Shown here: positions 43,623 through 53,115 of the stretch, piece after piece
Layout of the letters: every line of letters begins with the position of its first letter
Position numbering within the stretch: position 1 is the stretch's first letter
Assembly (NCBI GenBank): GCA_022072445.1
Contig: JAJVHV010000011.1
Location: forward strand, 1 to 64,000
Origin: Phycisphaerae bacterium
Lineage (GTDB): Bacteria > Planctomycetota > Phycisphaerae > UBA1845 > Fen-1342
Reading direction: 5' to 3'
Length of the DNA: 64,000 bases
Position numbers and translations under genes: made by a program
Notes under the pieces: generated by a model
The model's database searches: none
The model's input: only the letters and a program-made list of their open reading frames with translations
Told to the model about the DNA's origin: nothing

Positions 43623-46567
43623 CGGCGGCGCGGAAATGGGCGCGTTGGCTCGGAATAGGGCTACTCGTGCTCGTCGCGTCGAGCGCCGCGCCTGACGCCG
43701 CCTTGGTTCAGGCGAGCGAGCCGGTTCACACGATCGTGGCCGATTTCGAGGACGACTCGGCCGCGACGACCATCGGCGCCGTGCAGAACGTCGTCGCCGC
43801 CGACTGCCTGGCCAAGCGGGCCGCGATTCCGGCGCGAGGACGATTCAGTCTGGCCGTGGAGGCGGGCGCGACAACGCGCGGCGTCTCGGTCGTCTGTGAG
43901 CTGGTGCTGCGCGTGCCGCTCCGCGTTTCGGGCGTGGAGCGGATCGGCACGTTCGCATTCATCAAGGGCGCGGCGGTGCGGGTCGCGTTTCTGGTTCGCG
44001 ACGCGCGCGGCCGCACGTTCGAGACCGGCCTGGTCACGCTGCGCGAGGCGAATCGCTGGATCGCGCTGGAGGCGCCGGCCACGCCCGAGACGCTGAAACG
44101 CGTCGCCGGCGACGACGGCCCGCTTGCGTGGCCCGTGCAGGTCGTGGGCTATCGCGTCGAATGCGACGAGATCGGGCGGCAGTCGGTCTTTCTGGACGAT
44201 CTCTACGTGCAGCACCGCGTCAGCCCCACCGATTCGATCCTGGGCGATTTTGCGTTCGACTCGGACACGCGGCTTTATCCGCCCGGTGCCTCCGTGCGAG
44301 CAGTCGTTTCGCTGGAGAACCGCTCGCGCGAGCACGCCACGCTCGCCGCGATCGAGCTGGCGTGGATTCGCGGCGACGGGACGGTCATCAAGACCGATCA
44401 CCGCACGGACGTGAACCTGCCGGCCAGCGGGGTGGACTATCGCTCGCGGCAGCCGATCGACTTTTCGCAGAGAATCGCCGAGCCCGGGCTCTACCGCCTC
44501 GTGGCGCGGGTCCGCGCCGCCGGGTGGCTGTCGCCGGCGGTCTTCGAGAGCACCATCGGGGTGACGCCGAGCAACCGGCTCGCGCCGCGCGGCCGCGCGA
44601 CGTTCTTCGGGATGAGGGCGAATCTGCTGCGCGAGTCGAATGCGGACCGGCTGCGCGAGGTCGACCTGGCGCGCGAGATCGGCGTGCAGATGCTGACGGT
44701 GGACACGCCCTGGCGGACGATCCAGCCGACCGAGGCGCGCTGGGAGCTTTCCGAGCTCGACGCGCTGGTGCAGGGCGTCGCCGAGCGCGACATGGCCCTG
44801 CTGATCGCCCTGACCGACACGCCCGAGTGGGCGGCGGCCGACGCGGCCGGCGCGCTGCGCACGAGCGTGGCCTTCCTGGCGAAGCGCTACGGCACGCGCG
44901 TGCGCGGATTTCAGATCGCTGACGACGTCGCGCCACCCTTGCAGCCGCACGCCCTCGGCGCGCTGCTCCGCGAGATTCGCACCGCGGCGGTGCGCGGCGC
45001 CCCGGAGACGCGGGTCATCTCCGCGCCGCTGCCGCTGCCGATCGGCGACCAGGCGGCGTTGAGCGCTGCGCAGTTCGCCGACGGCGCGGCCGATTGGTGC
45101 TTTGCCACGTCCGGCCAGGCCGAGGCCGCCGCGCTGCGCGAGCAGCTTCGGGCGCGCGTCGGCGCGTCGTGGTCGCCGCATCACTGGTGGCAGCAGCGCG
45201 GCACCCCGCGCGCCGACGCCGGCGTGCTCCTCGACGCCGAGCAGGTCCTGCGGCAGCACGTGGCCGCGGCGGCGGCCGGCGTGGGCGGAATGATCTGGTC
45301 GGAGCTCCGCGACGACGACAACGACCCCACCGTCGAAGGAGCTCTCACCGGGCTGGTGCGGCGGGATTTCAGCCCGCGGCTGGGTCTGCTCGGCTATTGC
45401 GCCACGGCCGGCCTGCTCGCCGGCCTGCGCTATGCCGGCACCGTGGCCGGCACGCCGCCGGAGTTTGAGTCGGCGATCTTCTGCGGCAGCGATCGGCAGG
45501 TCGCGGTCATCCTGCCGCGGCCGAACCGCGTGCTGCCGGCGTTTGTCATGCCGCAGGCCGGAGCAGCGGGGACGCTGCGCGTGCACGACTTTCTGCGCGC
45601 CGAGCAGCCGCTCGTGAAGTCGCTCGGCGCGCCGCTCGTCGCGGTCAACGACCGCCCGCAGTTCGTCACGCTCCAGATCGAGAAACACCAGGACCAACCG
45701 CAGATCAGCCTCGCCAAGCCGTGGCTGCGCATCCCGTCCGCCGTTTACCTGTCCGACGCCGGCGATATTCCCGTCGAACTGACCGCGCCGCGGGCGCTGG
45801 TGGGCGCCTCGGCGCAGCTTGTCCTGCCGGCCAAGAGTGGGCTGGAATCGTCGGCACCGCCGGCGGCGCTGAACGCCGCGAGCGGCGCCGTTGCCCGCGC
45901 GGCTCTTCCGCTGCGCGTGATTGATCCGATGTTCAGCCGCGCGCGGGTGACATTGCGGCTGACACTGGGCACCGCGGCGCTCGACGTACCGGTCGACGTG
46001 CTGCGCGAGTTCGCCTGTCCGTCGGCGTCGGTCATCGACGAAGCCTCGCCGCCGCTGGCGATGCTGGCGGGGCCGCCGCGAGGCTCGGCGAAGATCGTGG
46101 TACGCGCCACACGAGCCGCGGGCGGGCACATGCTGCGAATCGACGTCGAAGACGATGCGTTCCTGCCGCTGGCGGCCGCCGGCGACGGGCGTCTGACCGG
46201 CGACGAACTGCGGCTGGGCTGGGCGGTCGACGAGGCCGCGCAGCACGTCGAAGTCCGCGTCGACGCCGCAGCGCACGATGCCGCGCTGGTCCCCATCAAC
46301 GGCACAACGGCCGATCTGCTCCGCGGCTGGATATGCCGCGCCCAGCGCGCCGACGACGGCAAGTCGCTCCGCATCGAGCTGCTGATTCCGGACGCCGTCA
46401 CCGGTCGCGGCGGCGCGAGTGCCGCGGCGCGGCACCTGCTCGCGCTGCGCTATCGCGACGACGACGGCAGCCCGCTGGGAAGCGACGATTACCTGCTGGG
46501 TGCCGGTCTGGCAGGCGAATACTCGACGCGCGGTTTTGTCGCCTTGCGCGGCGCCGCGGCCCGGTGA
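43619..46567 (+). CDS. Large exported glycosidase-like (TIM-barrel) protein
   Basis: The predicted protein is 982 aa from GTG 43619, overlapping the previous stop. A signal peptide (WARWLGIGLLVLVASSAAP) is followed by beta-sandwich domains to about residue 320 (TIVADFEDDSAATTIGAVQN). From about 325 to 620 lies a clan GH-A-like TIM barrel: FFGMRANLLRESNADRLREV, DTPWRTIQPTEARWELSELD, LLIALTDTPEWAA. No unambiguous acid/base pair of Glu residues was placed, so activity is unproven. The C-terminal 360 residues are further beta-rich domains. The gene pair with the GT-like protein suggests glycan synthesis or turnover at the surface, but this is inference. Confidence 0.75.
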   Translation: MTAARKWARWLGIGLLVLVASSAAPDAALVQASEPVHTIVADFEDDSAATTIGAVQNVVAADCLAKRAAIPARGRFSLAVEAGATTRGVSVVCELVLRVPLRVSGVERIGTFAFIKGAAVRVAFLVRDARGRTFETGLVTLREANRWIALEAPATPETLKRVAGDDGPLAWPVQVVGYRVECDEIGRQSVFLDDLYVQHRVSPTDSILGDFAFDSDTRLYPPGASVRAVVSLENRSREHATLAAIELAWIRGDGTVIKTDHRTDVNLPASGVDYRSRQPIDFSQRIAEPGLYRLVARVRAAGWLSPAVFESTIGVTPSNRLAPRGRATFFGMRANLLRESNADRLREVDLAREIGVQMLTVDTPWRTIQPTEARWELSELDALVQGVAERDMALLIALTDTPEWAAADAAGALRTSVAFLAKRYGTRVRGFQIADDVAPPLQPHALGALLREIRTAAVRGAPETRVISAPLPLPIGDQAALSAAQFADGAADWCFATSGQAEAAALREQLRARVGASWSPHHWWQQRGTPRADAGVLLDAEQVLRQHVAAAAAGVGGMIWSELRDDDNDPTVEGALTGLVRRDFSPRLGLLGYCATAGLLAGLRYAGTVAGTPPEFESAIFCGSDRQVAVILPRPNRVLPAFVMPQAGAAGTLRVHDFLRAEQPLVKSLGAPLVAVNDRPQFVTLQIEKHQDQPQISLAKPWLRIPSAVYLSDAGDIPVELTAPRALVGASAQLVLPAKSGLESSAPPAALNAASGAVARAALPLRVIDPMFSRARVTLRLTLGTAALDVPVDVLREFACPSASVIDEASPPLAMLAGPPRGSAKIVVRATRAAGGHMLRIDVEDDAFLPLAAAGDGRLTGDELRLGWAVDEAAQHVEVRVDAAAHDAALVPINGTTADLLRGWICRAQRADDGKSLRIELLIPDAVTGRGGASAAARHLLALRYRDDDGSPLGSDDYLLGAGLAGEYSTRGFVALRGAAAR

Positions 46568-46613
46568 GCGCCGGCACACGCCGTCGCGAAACGCGGCCAC
46601 TACTCCCGTTGCG

Positions 46614-47687
46614 TCAGTCCGCGCCGCAACCAGAGCGGCGAATGCACTTCGGCACGCGCCATGCTCGGCCCGTCTCCACCGAACGCTGCTCCAGCAACGC
46701 CAGCCCAATGCTGACGCGCGACGACTCAGGCAAACAGCGCGCCACCGGCGCGCCGCCGTGCAGGCAATCGATCAGATAGTCCAGTTCGCGCGTCCAGCCG
46801 GTCGCGCCGTCGACCGCGATCCGCCGCGGCTCGCTGGCGCTCTCGAATGCGAGCACTTCCGGCCCGCCGCGCATGCTCCACGCGAGCGTGCCACGCTCAC
46901 CGACCACGGTGATGGCCATGTCGAACTGCCAGGGCGGCGTGAACACCCAGCCGCCTTCGAGCAGCGCGTAGCGGCCATCGTCGTAGCGATGCGTGGCGAC
47001 GACGTGGTCGATGCCGCCCGACGGCCCGCGGCAACCGACCGCGCTGACGCTCTGCGGAACTCCCAGGAGATGGTGAGCAAAGTCGACGTCGTGGATGTGC
47101 AGGTCGAAGAGCGCACCGCCGCTCTGCAAGTGGTCCATCAGCCAGTTGCCAGTCGAATACGTCGGGGGCGGCCCGACCCGCCGCAGGCTGGCGAAGCGGA
47201 TCGCGCCGATCTCGCCGCCGTCCACCAGCGACTGAATCGCCTCGTACTGCGGCCAGAAGCGGATGCACTGCGCGATCATGAGCGTGCGGCGGCAGCGCTG
47301 CGCCGCGGCGATCATCCGGTCGCAGTCGCGCAGCTTCAGCGCCATCGGCTTCTCGCAAATGACGTGCTTACCGGCCTGCAGCGCGGCGCAGACCGTGGCG
47401 CCATGCAGGGGCGTCGGCAGCGTCACCGCGACGACGTCGACGGACGGATCATTCAGCAGGTGCTCCAGCGCCGCGTACGCCCGGACGCCCTCCATTGCGA
47501 CGCGCTGACCGCCCGCCCTGGCGATGTTGCCGGTCGCCTCCAGCCATTCGCCGCGACGGTTTTCCTCGCGCTCGTCGAAAACCGCCGTCACGTGCGCCTC
47601 GGCGTGCTGCTGCAAGTGGCCGAAATAGGTCCGCCCCATGAACCCCAGCCCGCAGATGCCGAATCCCAGTTTCCGCACGCGCCTCAC
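46614..47687 (-). CDS. Gfo/Idh/MocA-family oxidoreductase
   Basis: The predicted protein is 357 aa from GTG 47687; GTG 47711 directly after the hutI stop and GTG 47678 are alternatives. The Rossmann motif GFGICGLGFMGRTYF is at the N-terminus; the family signature VICEKPMALKLRDCDRMI (EKP) lies near residue 110. The C-terminal part has the usual open beta-sheet with HIHDVDFAHHLLG (the His of the substrate site). Substrates of this family are NAD(P)-linked sugars, inositols or dipyrroles; which one applies cannot be told. It is downstream of hutI on the same strand, but the two pathways are not obviously related. Confidence 0.92.
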   Translation of the reverse strand: MRRVRKLGFGICGLGFMGRTYFGHLQQHAEAHVTAVFDEREENRRGEWLEATGNIARAGGQRVAMEGVRAYAALEHLLNDPSVDVVAVTLPTPLHGATVCAALQAGKHVICEKPMALKLRDCDRMIAAAQRCRRTLMIAQCIRFWPQYEAIQSLVDGGEIGAIRFASLRRVGPPPTYSTGNWLMDHLQSGGALFDLHIHDVDFAHHLLGVPQSVSAVGCRGPSGGIDHVVATHRYDDGRYALLEGGWVFTPPWQFDMAITVVGERGTLAWSMRGGPEVLAFESASEPRRIAVDGATGWTRELDYLIDCLHGGAPVARCLPESSRVSIGLALLEQRSVETGRAWRVPKCIRRSGCGAD

Positions 47688-47711
47688 GCGTCCTTTCTTA
47701 CTCGAAAGCAC

Positions 47712-48941
47712 TTACCGCGCGTACACGACGCGGCCGCGCTTCAGCACCGCGCGAACCGCGCTGCAACCCACGCGGTAGAACCAATGCGCCAGACTCCGCG
47801 CATCGACGATCAGCAGGTCGGCGTCGTGACCCACCGCGATCGCTCCAAGCCGGTCCTGCCGCCCGATCGCCGCCGCCGCATTTGCCGTACATGCCGTCAA
47901 CACCTCCTCGGGAGTCATCCGAAGCTGGCAGCAGGCGACGTTCATGACCAGCGGCAGCGACTCGATCATGCACGACCCGGGGTTGCAGTCGGTCGCCAGC
48001 GCCACGGCGAGCCCCTCGGTGATCATCCGCCGCGCGTCGGCGTGCGGAATTCCCAGAAAGAATGACGTTCCCGGCAGTACGACCGCGACCGTTCCGGCGG
48101 CCCGCATCGCGGCAAGCCCGGAATCGTCCAGGTGTTCGAGATGATCCGCGGAGACAGCCCCCAGTTCGCCGGCCAGCGCGCTGGCCCCGATCGCCGCCAG
48201 CTCATCGGCATGCAGCTTCAGCCGCAAGCCCGCCGCCGCGGCCCGGCGCAGCACGCGCCGCGCCTGATCCACGTCGAACGCACCGCGGTCGCAGAAGATG
48301 TCGCAGAACTCGGCCAGCCCCTCGGTTGCGATCTGACGCAGCGCGGCGTCGCTGCAGATTGAGTCGAGAAAGGCGTCGGCGTGGCCGTCGAATTCGGCCG
48401 GGACGGCATGCGCCCCCATGTACGTGGGAACCAGCTCGACGGCTTGCAACCCGCGCATCGTGCGAATCGCGCGAAGCTGCTTGCGCTCGTCGTCAAGTGA
48501 CAGCCCGTAGCCGCTCTTGCACTCGACCGTCGTCACGCCGCCGGCCAGCATCCGCGCCAGCCGCGGCAGATTCTCACGCACCAGCGCGTCTTCCTCGGCG
48601 GCGCGCACGGCGGTCGTCGTGACGCAGATGCCGCCGCCCGACTGCATGATCGCCAAATACGATTCGCCCGCTGCTCGCCGCACAAACTCCCCGGCCCGGT
48701 CGCCGGCGAACGGAATGTGCGTGTGGCAGTCGATCAGCGCGGGTGTAACCAGACCACCCCCGGCCGACATTTGCTCCTGGCGCTCCGCGCTGGGCGCGTC
48801 GCCGCGCGGGCCGTACCACGCAATCTTCCCAGCGCGCATCAGCAAAGCTGCATCGGGAAGCATTCGGACATGCCGCATCGCCCCGCCGCGGTGCGGACCG
48901 GGCGCGACAACCGCCAGCGCGCCGATGTCGGTCAGCAGCAT
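47712..48941 (-). CDS. hutI: Imidazolonepropionase
   Basis: This enzyme hydrolyses 4-imidazolone-5-propionate to formiminoglutamate in histidine degradation. The predicted protein is 409 aa from ATG 48941, the usual length. The amidohydrolase metal motif CHTHIPFAGDRAGEF is near residue 73; VECKSGYGLSLDDERKQL, KLHADELAAIGASAL (His), SADHLEHLDDSG (His) and ATDCNPGSCM (Asp) follow in the standard order. No hutH, hutU or hutG is adjacent, so the rest of the pathway must be encoded elsewhere. The lipoprotein gene at 49059 is divergent with 117 bases between. Confidence 0.96.
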   Translation of the reverse strand: MLLTDIGALAVVAPGPHRGGAMRHVRMLPDAALLMRAGKIAWYGPRGDAPSAERQEQMSAGGGLVTPALIDCHTHIPFAGDRAGEFVRRAAGESYLAIMQSGGGICVTTTAVRAAEEDALVRENLPRLARMLAGGVTTVECKSGYGLSLDDERKQLRAIRTMRGLQAVELVPTYMGAHAVPAEFDGHADAFLDSICSDAALRQIATEGLAEFCDIFCDRGAFDVDQARRVLRRAAAAGLRLKLHADELAAIGASALAGELGAVSADHLEHLDDSGLAAMRAAGTVAVVLPGTSFFLGIPHADARRMITEGLAVALATDCNPGSCMIESLPLVMNVACCQLRMTPEEVLTACTANAAAAIGRQDRLGAIAVGHDADLLIVDARSLAHWFYRVGCSAVRAVLKRGRVVYAR

Positions 48942-49058
48942 CGCCGTGCTCGCTTGCCGGCCACTTTGCGAACGGCGATAATCTCCATCGGGCTCTTCGA
49001 AAGCGCGGTATGCGGCGCGCCGCGGAGCGCGCCATCGGTCAACCCTGCGAGAACTCTC

Positions 49059-49556
49059 ATGAGCATCGTTCGGTCGCGGCGTGCGTGTCTTTGGTTCGCA
49101 TGGCCCATCCTGGCCGCCGGCTGCATCATTACCGATGGCGGCGGCGACGACAATAACAACGACAACGGCGGCGGGGGCGGCGGCGCCAACAGCATCACGA
49201 TTCGACTCATCAACACCACCAGTGTCACGCTCGACCCCGAGATCTACCTCACCACCGACGCCATCACCGACCCCGACCAGCTCTTCACGGCCGATCGCAA
49301 GTACACCAGCTTCGGCGTCGGCGGACGCGGCCTGCTGGCCGATTTCGACAGCGACTCGTTCACGCTCGCCTGCACCGCCGTCCGCGTTATCGGCACGCGC
49401 GGCGGCCTGTTCGGCGACGACCTGAACAACCCCGACGGCGCCGGCCAGCAGCGCATCCTGGCCCAGGACGCCGGCTTCGTCTGCGGCGACGTCATCACGC
49501 TGACGTACTCGCGCAGCGGTGGGGAGTACACCACGTCCATCTCGGTGTCGCGATGA
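49059..49556 (+). CDS. Small lipoprotein, first of a tandem pair
   Basis: The predicted protein is 165 aa from ATG 49059. The signal RRACLWFAWPILAAGC ends in a good lipobox, Cys near residue 22. After it comes an Asp/Asn/Gly-rich linker (DGGGDDNNNDNGGGGGG), then a beta-rich domain (ITIRLINTTSVTLDPEIYLT, RKYTSFGVGGRGLLADFDSD, CTAVRVIGTRGGLFGDDLNN). The family is not recognised. It overlaps the next gene (ATGA); both encode proteins with the same order of segments, so they appear to be diverged paralogues. Confidence 0.82.
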   Translation: MSIVRSRRACLWFAWPILAAGCIITDGGGDDNNNDNGGGGGGANSITIRLINTTSVTLDPEIYLTTDAITDPDQLFTADRKYTSFGVGGRGLLADFDSDSFTLACTAVRVIGTRGGLFGDDLNNPDGAGQQRILAQDAGFVCGDVITLTYSRSGGEYTTSISVSR

Positions 49557-50086
49557 GCGCCCGCGGCGCGTTCGACCCGTCGATCGCGGTATCGCATCCG
49601 TTCAGGCGGATCGCGCTGCGCCGCCCGTCGCAGCGTATCGCGGTGCTCCTGACGCTGCTGGCGGTCACGCTGCAGGGTTGCATCATCGTCCGCGATGGCG
49701 ATGGTGACATCCCGCCCGCGCCGTCCTACATCGAGCTGATCAACCTCACCGGCCTGGTGATCGACGCGAACTTCTTCATCAGCGGTTCGGCGACCGACGA
49801 GGTGGGTCTCTTCGTGCGCGAAAACATCTACACGGCCTACAGCACGCACGTCATCCCGACGCTCGGCGCGCACGAGACCGCCGCCTTCTTCCTGGAATGC
49901 GATGCCACACGCAGCATCGGCGTGCGCCGTCCAGTCTTTCAGAACCTCTTCACCCTCACCGGCGGCGAGTCGAGCGACGTGATCTTCCTGCTGCGCGCGC
50001 GAGATTTCTCGTGTGGCGAGCGGCTGCGCTTCGTGTATTTCGCCGAGGGCGACCAATACCACGTCCGCCTCGAGCGCCCGCAGTAG
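49553..50086 (+). CDS. Small lipoprotein, second of a tandem pair
   Basis: The predicted protein is 177 aa from ATG 49553, overlapping the stop of the first gene. A basic N-terminal stretch precedes RIAVLLTLLAVTLQGC, a lipobox with Cys near residue 43. The mature part begins IIVRDGDGDIPPAPSYIELI and then follows the same layout as the first lipoprotein: NLTGLVIDANFFISGSATDE aligns with NTTSVTLDPEIYLTTDAITD, and ECDATRSIGVRRPVFQNLFT aligns with ACTAVRVIGTRGGLFGDDLN. The C-terminus has a further conserved-looking segment, RARDFSCGERLRFVYF. The function is unknown. Confidence 0.82.
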   Translation: MSARGAFDPSIAVSHPFRRIALRRPSQRIAVLLTLLAVTLQGCIIVRDGDGDIPPAPSYIELINLTGLVIDANFFISGSATDEVGLFVRENIYTAYSTHVIPTLGAHETAAFFLECDATRSIGVRRPVFQNLFTLTGGESSDVIFLLRARDFSCGERLRFVYFAEGDQYHVRLERPQ

Positions 50087-50298
50087 CGTCACCGGTTGGC
50101 ACGCCTGCGACCCATCGCCCGCCGATCCGCCTGGACGCTTTCGCCGGGCGGGAGGTATGTCTTCGCGGAGGTCGCGGGCGTTCCGGAGGCGATGGCGGGC
50201 CTCGCCGTCGGGTTCTGGCATGCACTCATCGCTCGCGACGCCCGATTGGCCCGACCGCGGTTCTCGCAATCGCTCCCGAAATCGTGAAAGATGGATGG

Positions 50299-50327
50299 TT
50301 GAAGTCGCCCTTCACGCAACCTATACT
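50299..50327 (+). promoter_or_regulatory. Sigma70-type promoter upstream of rpsO-pnp
   Basis: TTGAAG (50299-50304) and TATACT (50322-50327) are separated by 17 bases. They lie about 90 bases upstream of ATG 50420 in an otherwise gene-free interval, 50087-50419. I see no other feature in that interval. Confidence 0.65.
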
Positions 50328-50419
50328 CCGCCTCATTGAATTCAGGCGGTTCTGGCCGACCCCGTGCCCTGGGGTGCGCGGGCTGGGACCGACCCATGTT
50401 ACGAAAGGAACAGGGCCAC

Positions 50420-50689
50420 ATGGCGATTGACGGGACGCGCAAGACGGAGCTCGTACGGGGCCATCAGAGGCATGACGGAGACACCGGCTCGGCCGAGGTC
50501 CAGATCGCGCTCCTGACCGAACGCATTACTCAACTGACTGATCACCTCAAGTCGCACGTCAAGGATCATTCCTCGCGGCGCGGGTTGCTCAAGATGGTGG
50601 GAAAGCGTTCATCACTGCTCAAGTACCTGATGAACCGCGATCGCACGCGCTATCTGGGAATCATCGGCAAACTCGGGCTGCGCAAGTAG
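50420..50689 (+). CDS. rpsO: 30S ribosomal protein S15 (uS15)
   Basis: The predicted protein is 89 aa, the standard length. ATG 50420 follows AAAGGAA about 9 bases upstream. Conserved S15 sequences are present: [40 protein letters not shown] and [20 protein letters not shown]. It binds 16S rRNA in the central domain and helps S6/S18 assemble. The rpsO-pnp gene order is the same as in E. coli and most bacteria, which supports both calls. The 84-base gap to pnp contains short GC-rich inverted repeats (near 50701-50720) that could be the site of mRNA processing. Confidence 0.98.
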   Translation: MAIDGTRKTELVRGHQRHDGDTGSAEVQIALLTERITQLTDHLKSHVKDHSSRRGLLKMVGKRSSLLKYLMNRDRTRYLGIIGKLGLRK

Positions 50690-50773
50690 AGCGGCCGGCG
50701 CCGCGCGTGCGGCGACACGGCCCGATCGCACCCCCGACCCGCGCCGGATCACGATACAGAAAAGTGAAGGAAG

Positions 50774-52900
50774 ATGTTGGTCAAGGTTGAGAGAGAAATC
50801 GGCGGTCAGTTGCTGTCCATCGAAACCGGCAAGCTCGCGCGCCAGGCGCACGGCTCCGCCGTCGTGCGCTACGGCGACACGATCGTGCTCGGAACCGTCG
50901 TGTCCGCCGCGCCGCGGCCGGGCGTGGACTTTTTCCCGCTCACGGTGGACTACCGTGAGAAGATGTCCGCCGCCGGCAAGTTCCCCGGCGGCTTTTTCAA
51001 ACGTGAGGGTCGTCCGACGCACAAGGAGATTCTCACGATGCGGATGATCGACCGCCCGATGCGGCCGCTCTTTCCCGACGGGTTCATCGACGAGGTTCAG
51101 ATTCAGGTCATGGTGTTGTCGGCCGACCTGCAGAACAACCCCGACATTCTGGGCATGATCGCCGCCTCGGCCGCGGTGTGCGCGTCGCCGATTCCGTTCG
51201 ACGGACCGCTCGGCGCCGTCCGCGTGGCGCGCGTCGACGGCAAGTTCGTCATCAACCCGACCAGCGCCCAGATGGAATATTCCGATCTCGAGGCGGTTTT
51301 GGGCGGCACGATCGAAGCCGTGAACATGATCGAAGTCGGGGCGCGTGAAGTGCCCGACGACGCGGTCGTCGACGCCATCCGCCACGGCCACGAGCAGGGT
51401 GTTGTCCCCGTGGCCGAGATGATCCGCGAGCTTCAGCGGCAGTGCAAGGTCGAGAAGAACTGGACTCCGCCCGCGCGCGACGAGAAGTTTTATGCCGAGA
51501 TCGATCGCCGCGTGCGCGGGCCGCTGGTGGAAGCCAAGAAGATCAAGGGCAAGCAGGACCGCAACGAGCAGGTCGCCGAGATTTACAAACAGACGGTCGA
51601 GGCGATGTGTCCGGCCGATGCGGCCGTCGCGCCGGACCCGCTCAAGGTCAAGGACGCCATCTCGCGCATCGAGGAGCAGGTGGTCCGGTCGCAGATTCTC
51701 AACGACGGTCGCCGGCCCGACGGCCGCAAGAATGACGAGATCCGCCCGCTGGCGATGGAGATCGGCTGGTTGCCGCGCGTGCACGGCTCGGCGCTCTTCG
51801 CCCGCGGCGAGACGCAGGCCATGGTCACCGTCACGCTCGGAACCTCGCAGGACGAGCAGCTCGTCGACGAGCTGATGGACGACTACAGCAAGAAATTCAT
51901 GCTGCATTACAATTTCCCGCCGTTCTCCGTCGGCGAGGTGCGGCGCATCGGTTCGCCCGGGCGACGCGAGATCGGCCACGGCGCGCTGGCTGAAAAAAGC
52001 CTCGAGAGCATCCTGCCGGATCCCGAGACGTTCCCGTACACGATCCGGCTGGTCAGCGACATTCTCGAATCCAACGGCTCCAGCTCGATGGCCACCGTTT
52101 GCGGCGGGACGCTGAGCCTGATGGACGCCGGCGTGCCGATTCGCGCCCCGGTCGCGGGCATCTCGATCGGCATGGTCGAGGAGGACGGCAAGCACGTCCT
52201 GCTGACCGACATCATCGGCGAGGAAGACCATTTCGGCGACATGGACTTCAAGGTCGCCGGCACCAGCGAGGGTGTGACGGGCGTCCAGGTTGACCTGAAG
52301 CGCCGCGGCCTGACGCACAAGCAGATCAAGGAGGCCGTGCAGCGGGCCCGCAAGGCGATCGGTTTTCTGCTGGGCGAGATGACCCGTGTCATCGACAAGC
52401 CGCGGCCGAACATCAGCCAGTACGCGCCGCGCATCCTGACCATCAAGATCAACCCGGAGAAGATCGGCAAAGTCATCGGCCCGGGCGGCAAGGGCATCAA
52501 GGGCCTGGAAGCCGACACCGGCGCCAAGATTTCGATCGAGGACGACGGCACGGTTTTCATCGCCTGCATCGACGCCGACGGCGCCGAACGGGCCCGCCAG
52601 GCGATCGAGGCGATCGCCGAGGACGTGCAGGTCGGGCGGATTTACGAGGGCCGCGTGACGACGGTCAAGGATTTCGGCGCCTTCGTCGAGCTGACCGCCG
52701 GCCAGGATGGCCTGTGCCACATCAGCGAGCTGGACGATTCGTACGTCAAGGCGGTATCGGACGTAGTGCGGATCGGCGACCGAGTGAAGGTGAAGGTTAT
52801 CGCCATCGACGAGCAGGGCCGCGTGAAGCTCTCGCGCAAGGCCGCGCTGCGCGACGGCGCCGTCGACTCGAAGGTCGCCCAGACCAGCGGAAAGGCATGA
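50774..52900 (+). CDS. pnp: Polynucleotide phosphorylase
   Basis: This 3'-5' exoribonuclease degrades RNA by phosphorolysis as part of the mRNA decay machinery. From ATG 50774 (GAAGGAA just upstream) the protein is 708 aa, the normal size. The order is complete: RNase PH-like core 1 (GSAVVRYGDTIVLGTVV, KFPGGFFKREGRPTHKEI), helical linker, core 2 (EIGWLPRVHGSALFARGETQ, SSSMATVCGGTLSLMDAGVP, with active-site Asp in LTDIIGEEDHFGDMDFKVAG), KH domain (VIGPGGKGIKGLEADTGAKI) and S1 domain (GRIYEGRVTTVKDFGAFVEL). It is the second gene after rpsO. Confidence 0.98.
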   Translation: MLVKVEREIGGQLLSIETGKLARQAHGSAVVRYGDTIVLGTVVSAAPRPGVDFFPLTVDYREKMSAAGKFPGGFFKREGRPTHKEILTMRMIDRPMRPLFPDGFIDEVQIQVMVLSADLQNNPDILGMIAASAAVCASPIPFDGPLGAVRVARVDGKFVINPTSAQMEYSDLEAVLGGTIEAVNMIEVGAREVPDDAVVDAIRHGHEQGVVPVAEMIRELQRQCKVEKNWTPPARDEKFYAEIDRRVRGPLVEAKKIKGKQDRNEQVAEIYKQTVEAMCPADAAVAPDPLKVKDAISRIEEQVVRSQILNDGRRPDGRKNDEIRPLAMEIGWLPRVHGSALFARGETQAMVTVTLGTSQDEQLVDELMDDYSKKFMLHYNFPPFSVGEVRRIGSPGRREIGHGALAEKSLESILPDPETFPYTIRLVSDILESNGSSSMATVCGGTLSLMDAGVPIRAPVAGISIGMVEEDGKHVLLTDIIGEEDHFGDMDFKVAGTSEGVTGVQVDLKRRGLTHKQIKEAVQRARKAIGFLLGEMTRVIDKPRPNISQYAPRILTIKINPEKIGKVIGPGGKGIKGLEADTGAKISIEDDGTVFIACIDADGAERARQAIEAIAEDVQVGRIYEGRVTTVKDFGAFVELTAGQDGLCHISELDDSYVKAVSDVVRIGDRVKVKVIAIDEQGRVKLSRKAALRDGAVDSKVAQTSGKA

Positions 52901-53038
52901 TCGCAGCCGGCGCCCGCCGGCGCCGGCCTCGAAAAGACTTGCAAAGTTCGGACACACGCGCGGGCACATCTGACTGCCAACCGCGCGGTGCCGGACGGCG
53001 TTTCCGGGAGAGCGCTCCCGGGGTCGTTCTGGGTTCAT

Positions 53039-53062
53039 GGCCCGACGGCAGCGGGCCTTTTT
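53039..53062 (+). terminator. Rho-independent terminator
   Basis: Arms GGCCCG (53039-53044) and CGGGCC (53052-53057) enclose a 7-base loop and are followed by TTTTT. It lies 138 bases after the pnp stop and 54 bases before the cold-shock gene, so it should separate the two units. Confidence 0.85.
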
Positions 53063-53115
53063 CGGACGAGGGCCGGCTGGTCATTTCTTGTGACCGGTTC
53101 TCGGGAGGTCGTCTT

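Noticed and set aside
43661-46708. 1015-codon open frame on the minus strand
   Set aside because: It is antisense to the exported 982-aa protein, is Arg-rich with no signal or domain, and follows the codon-position GC bias of the real gene.
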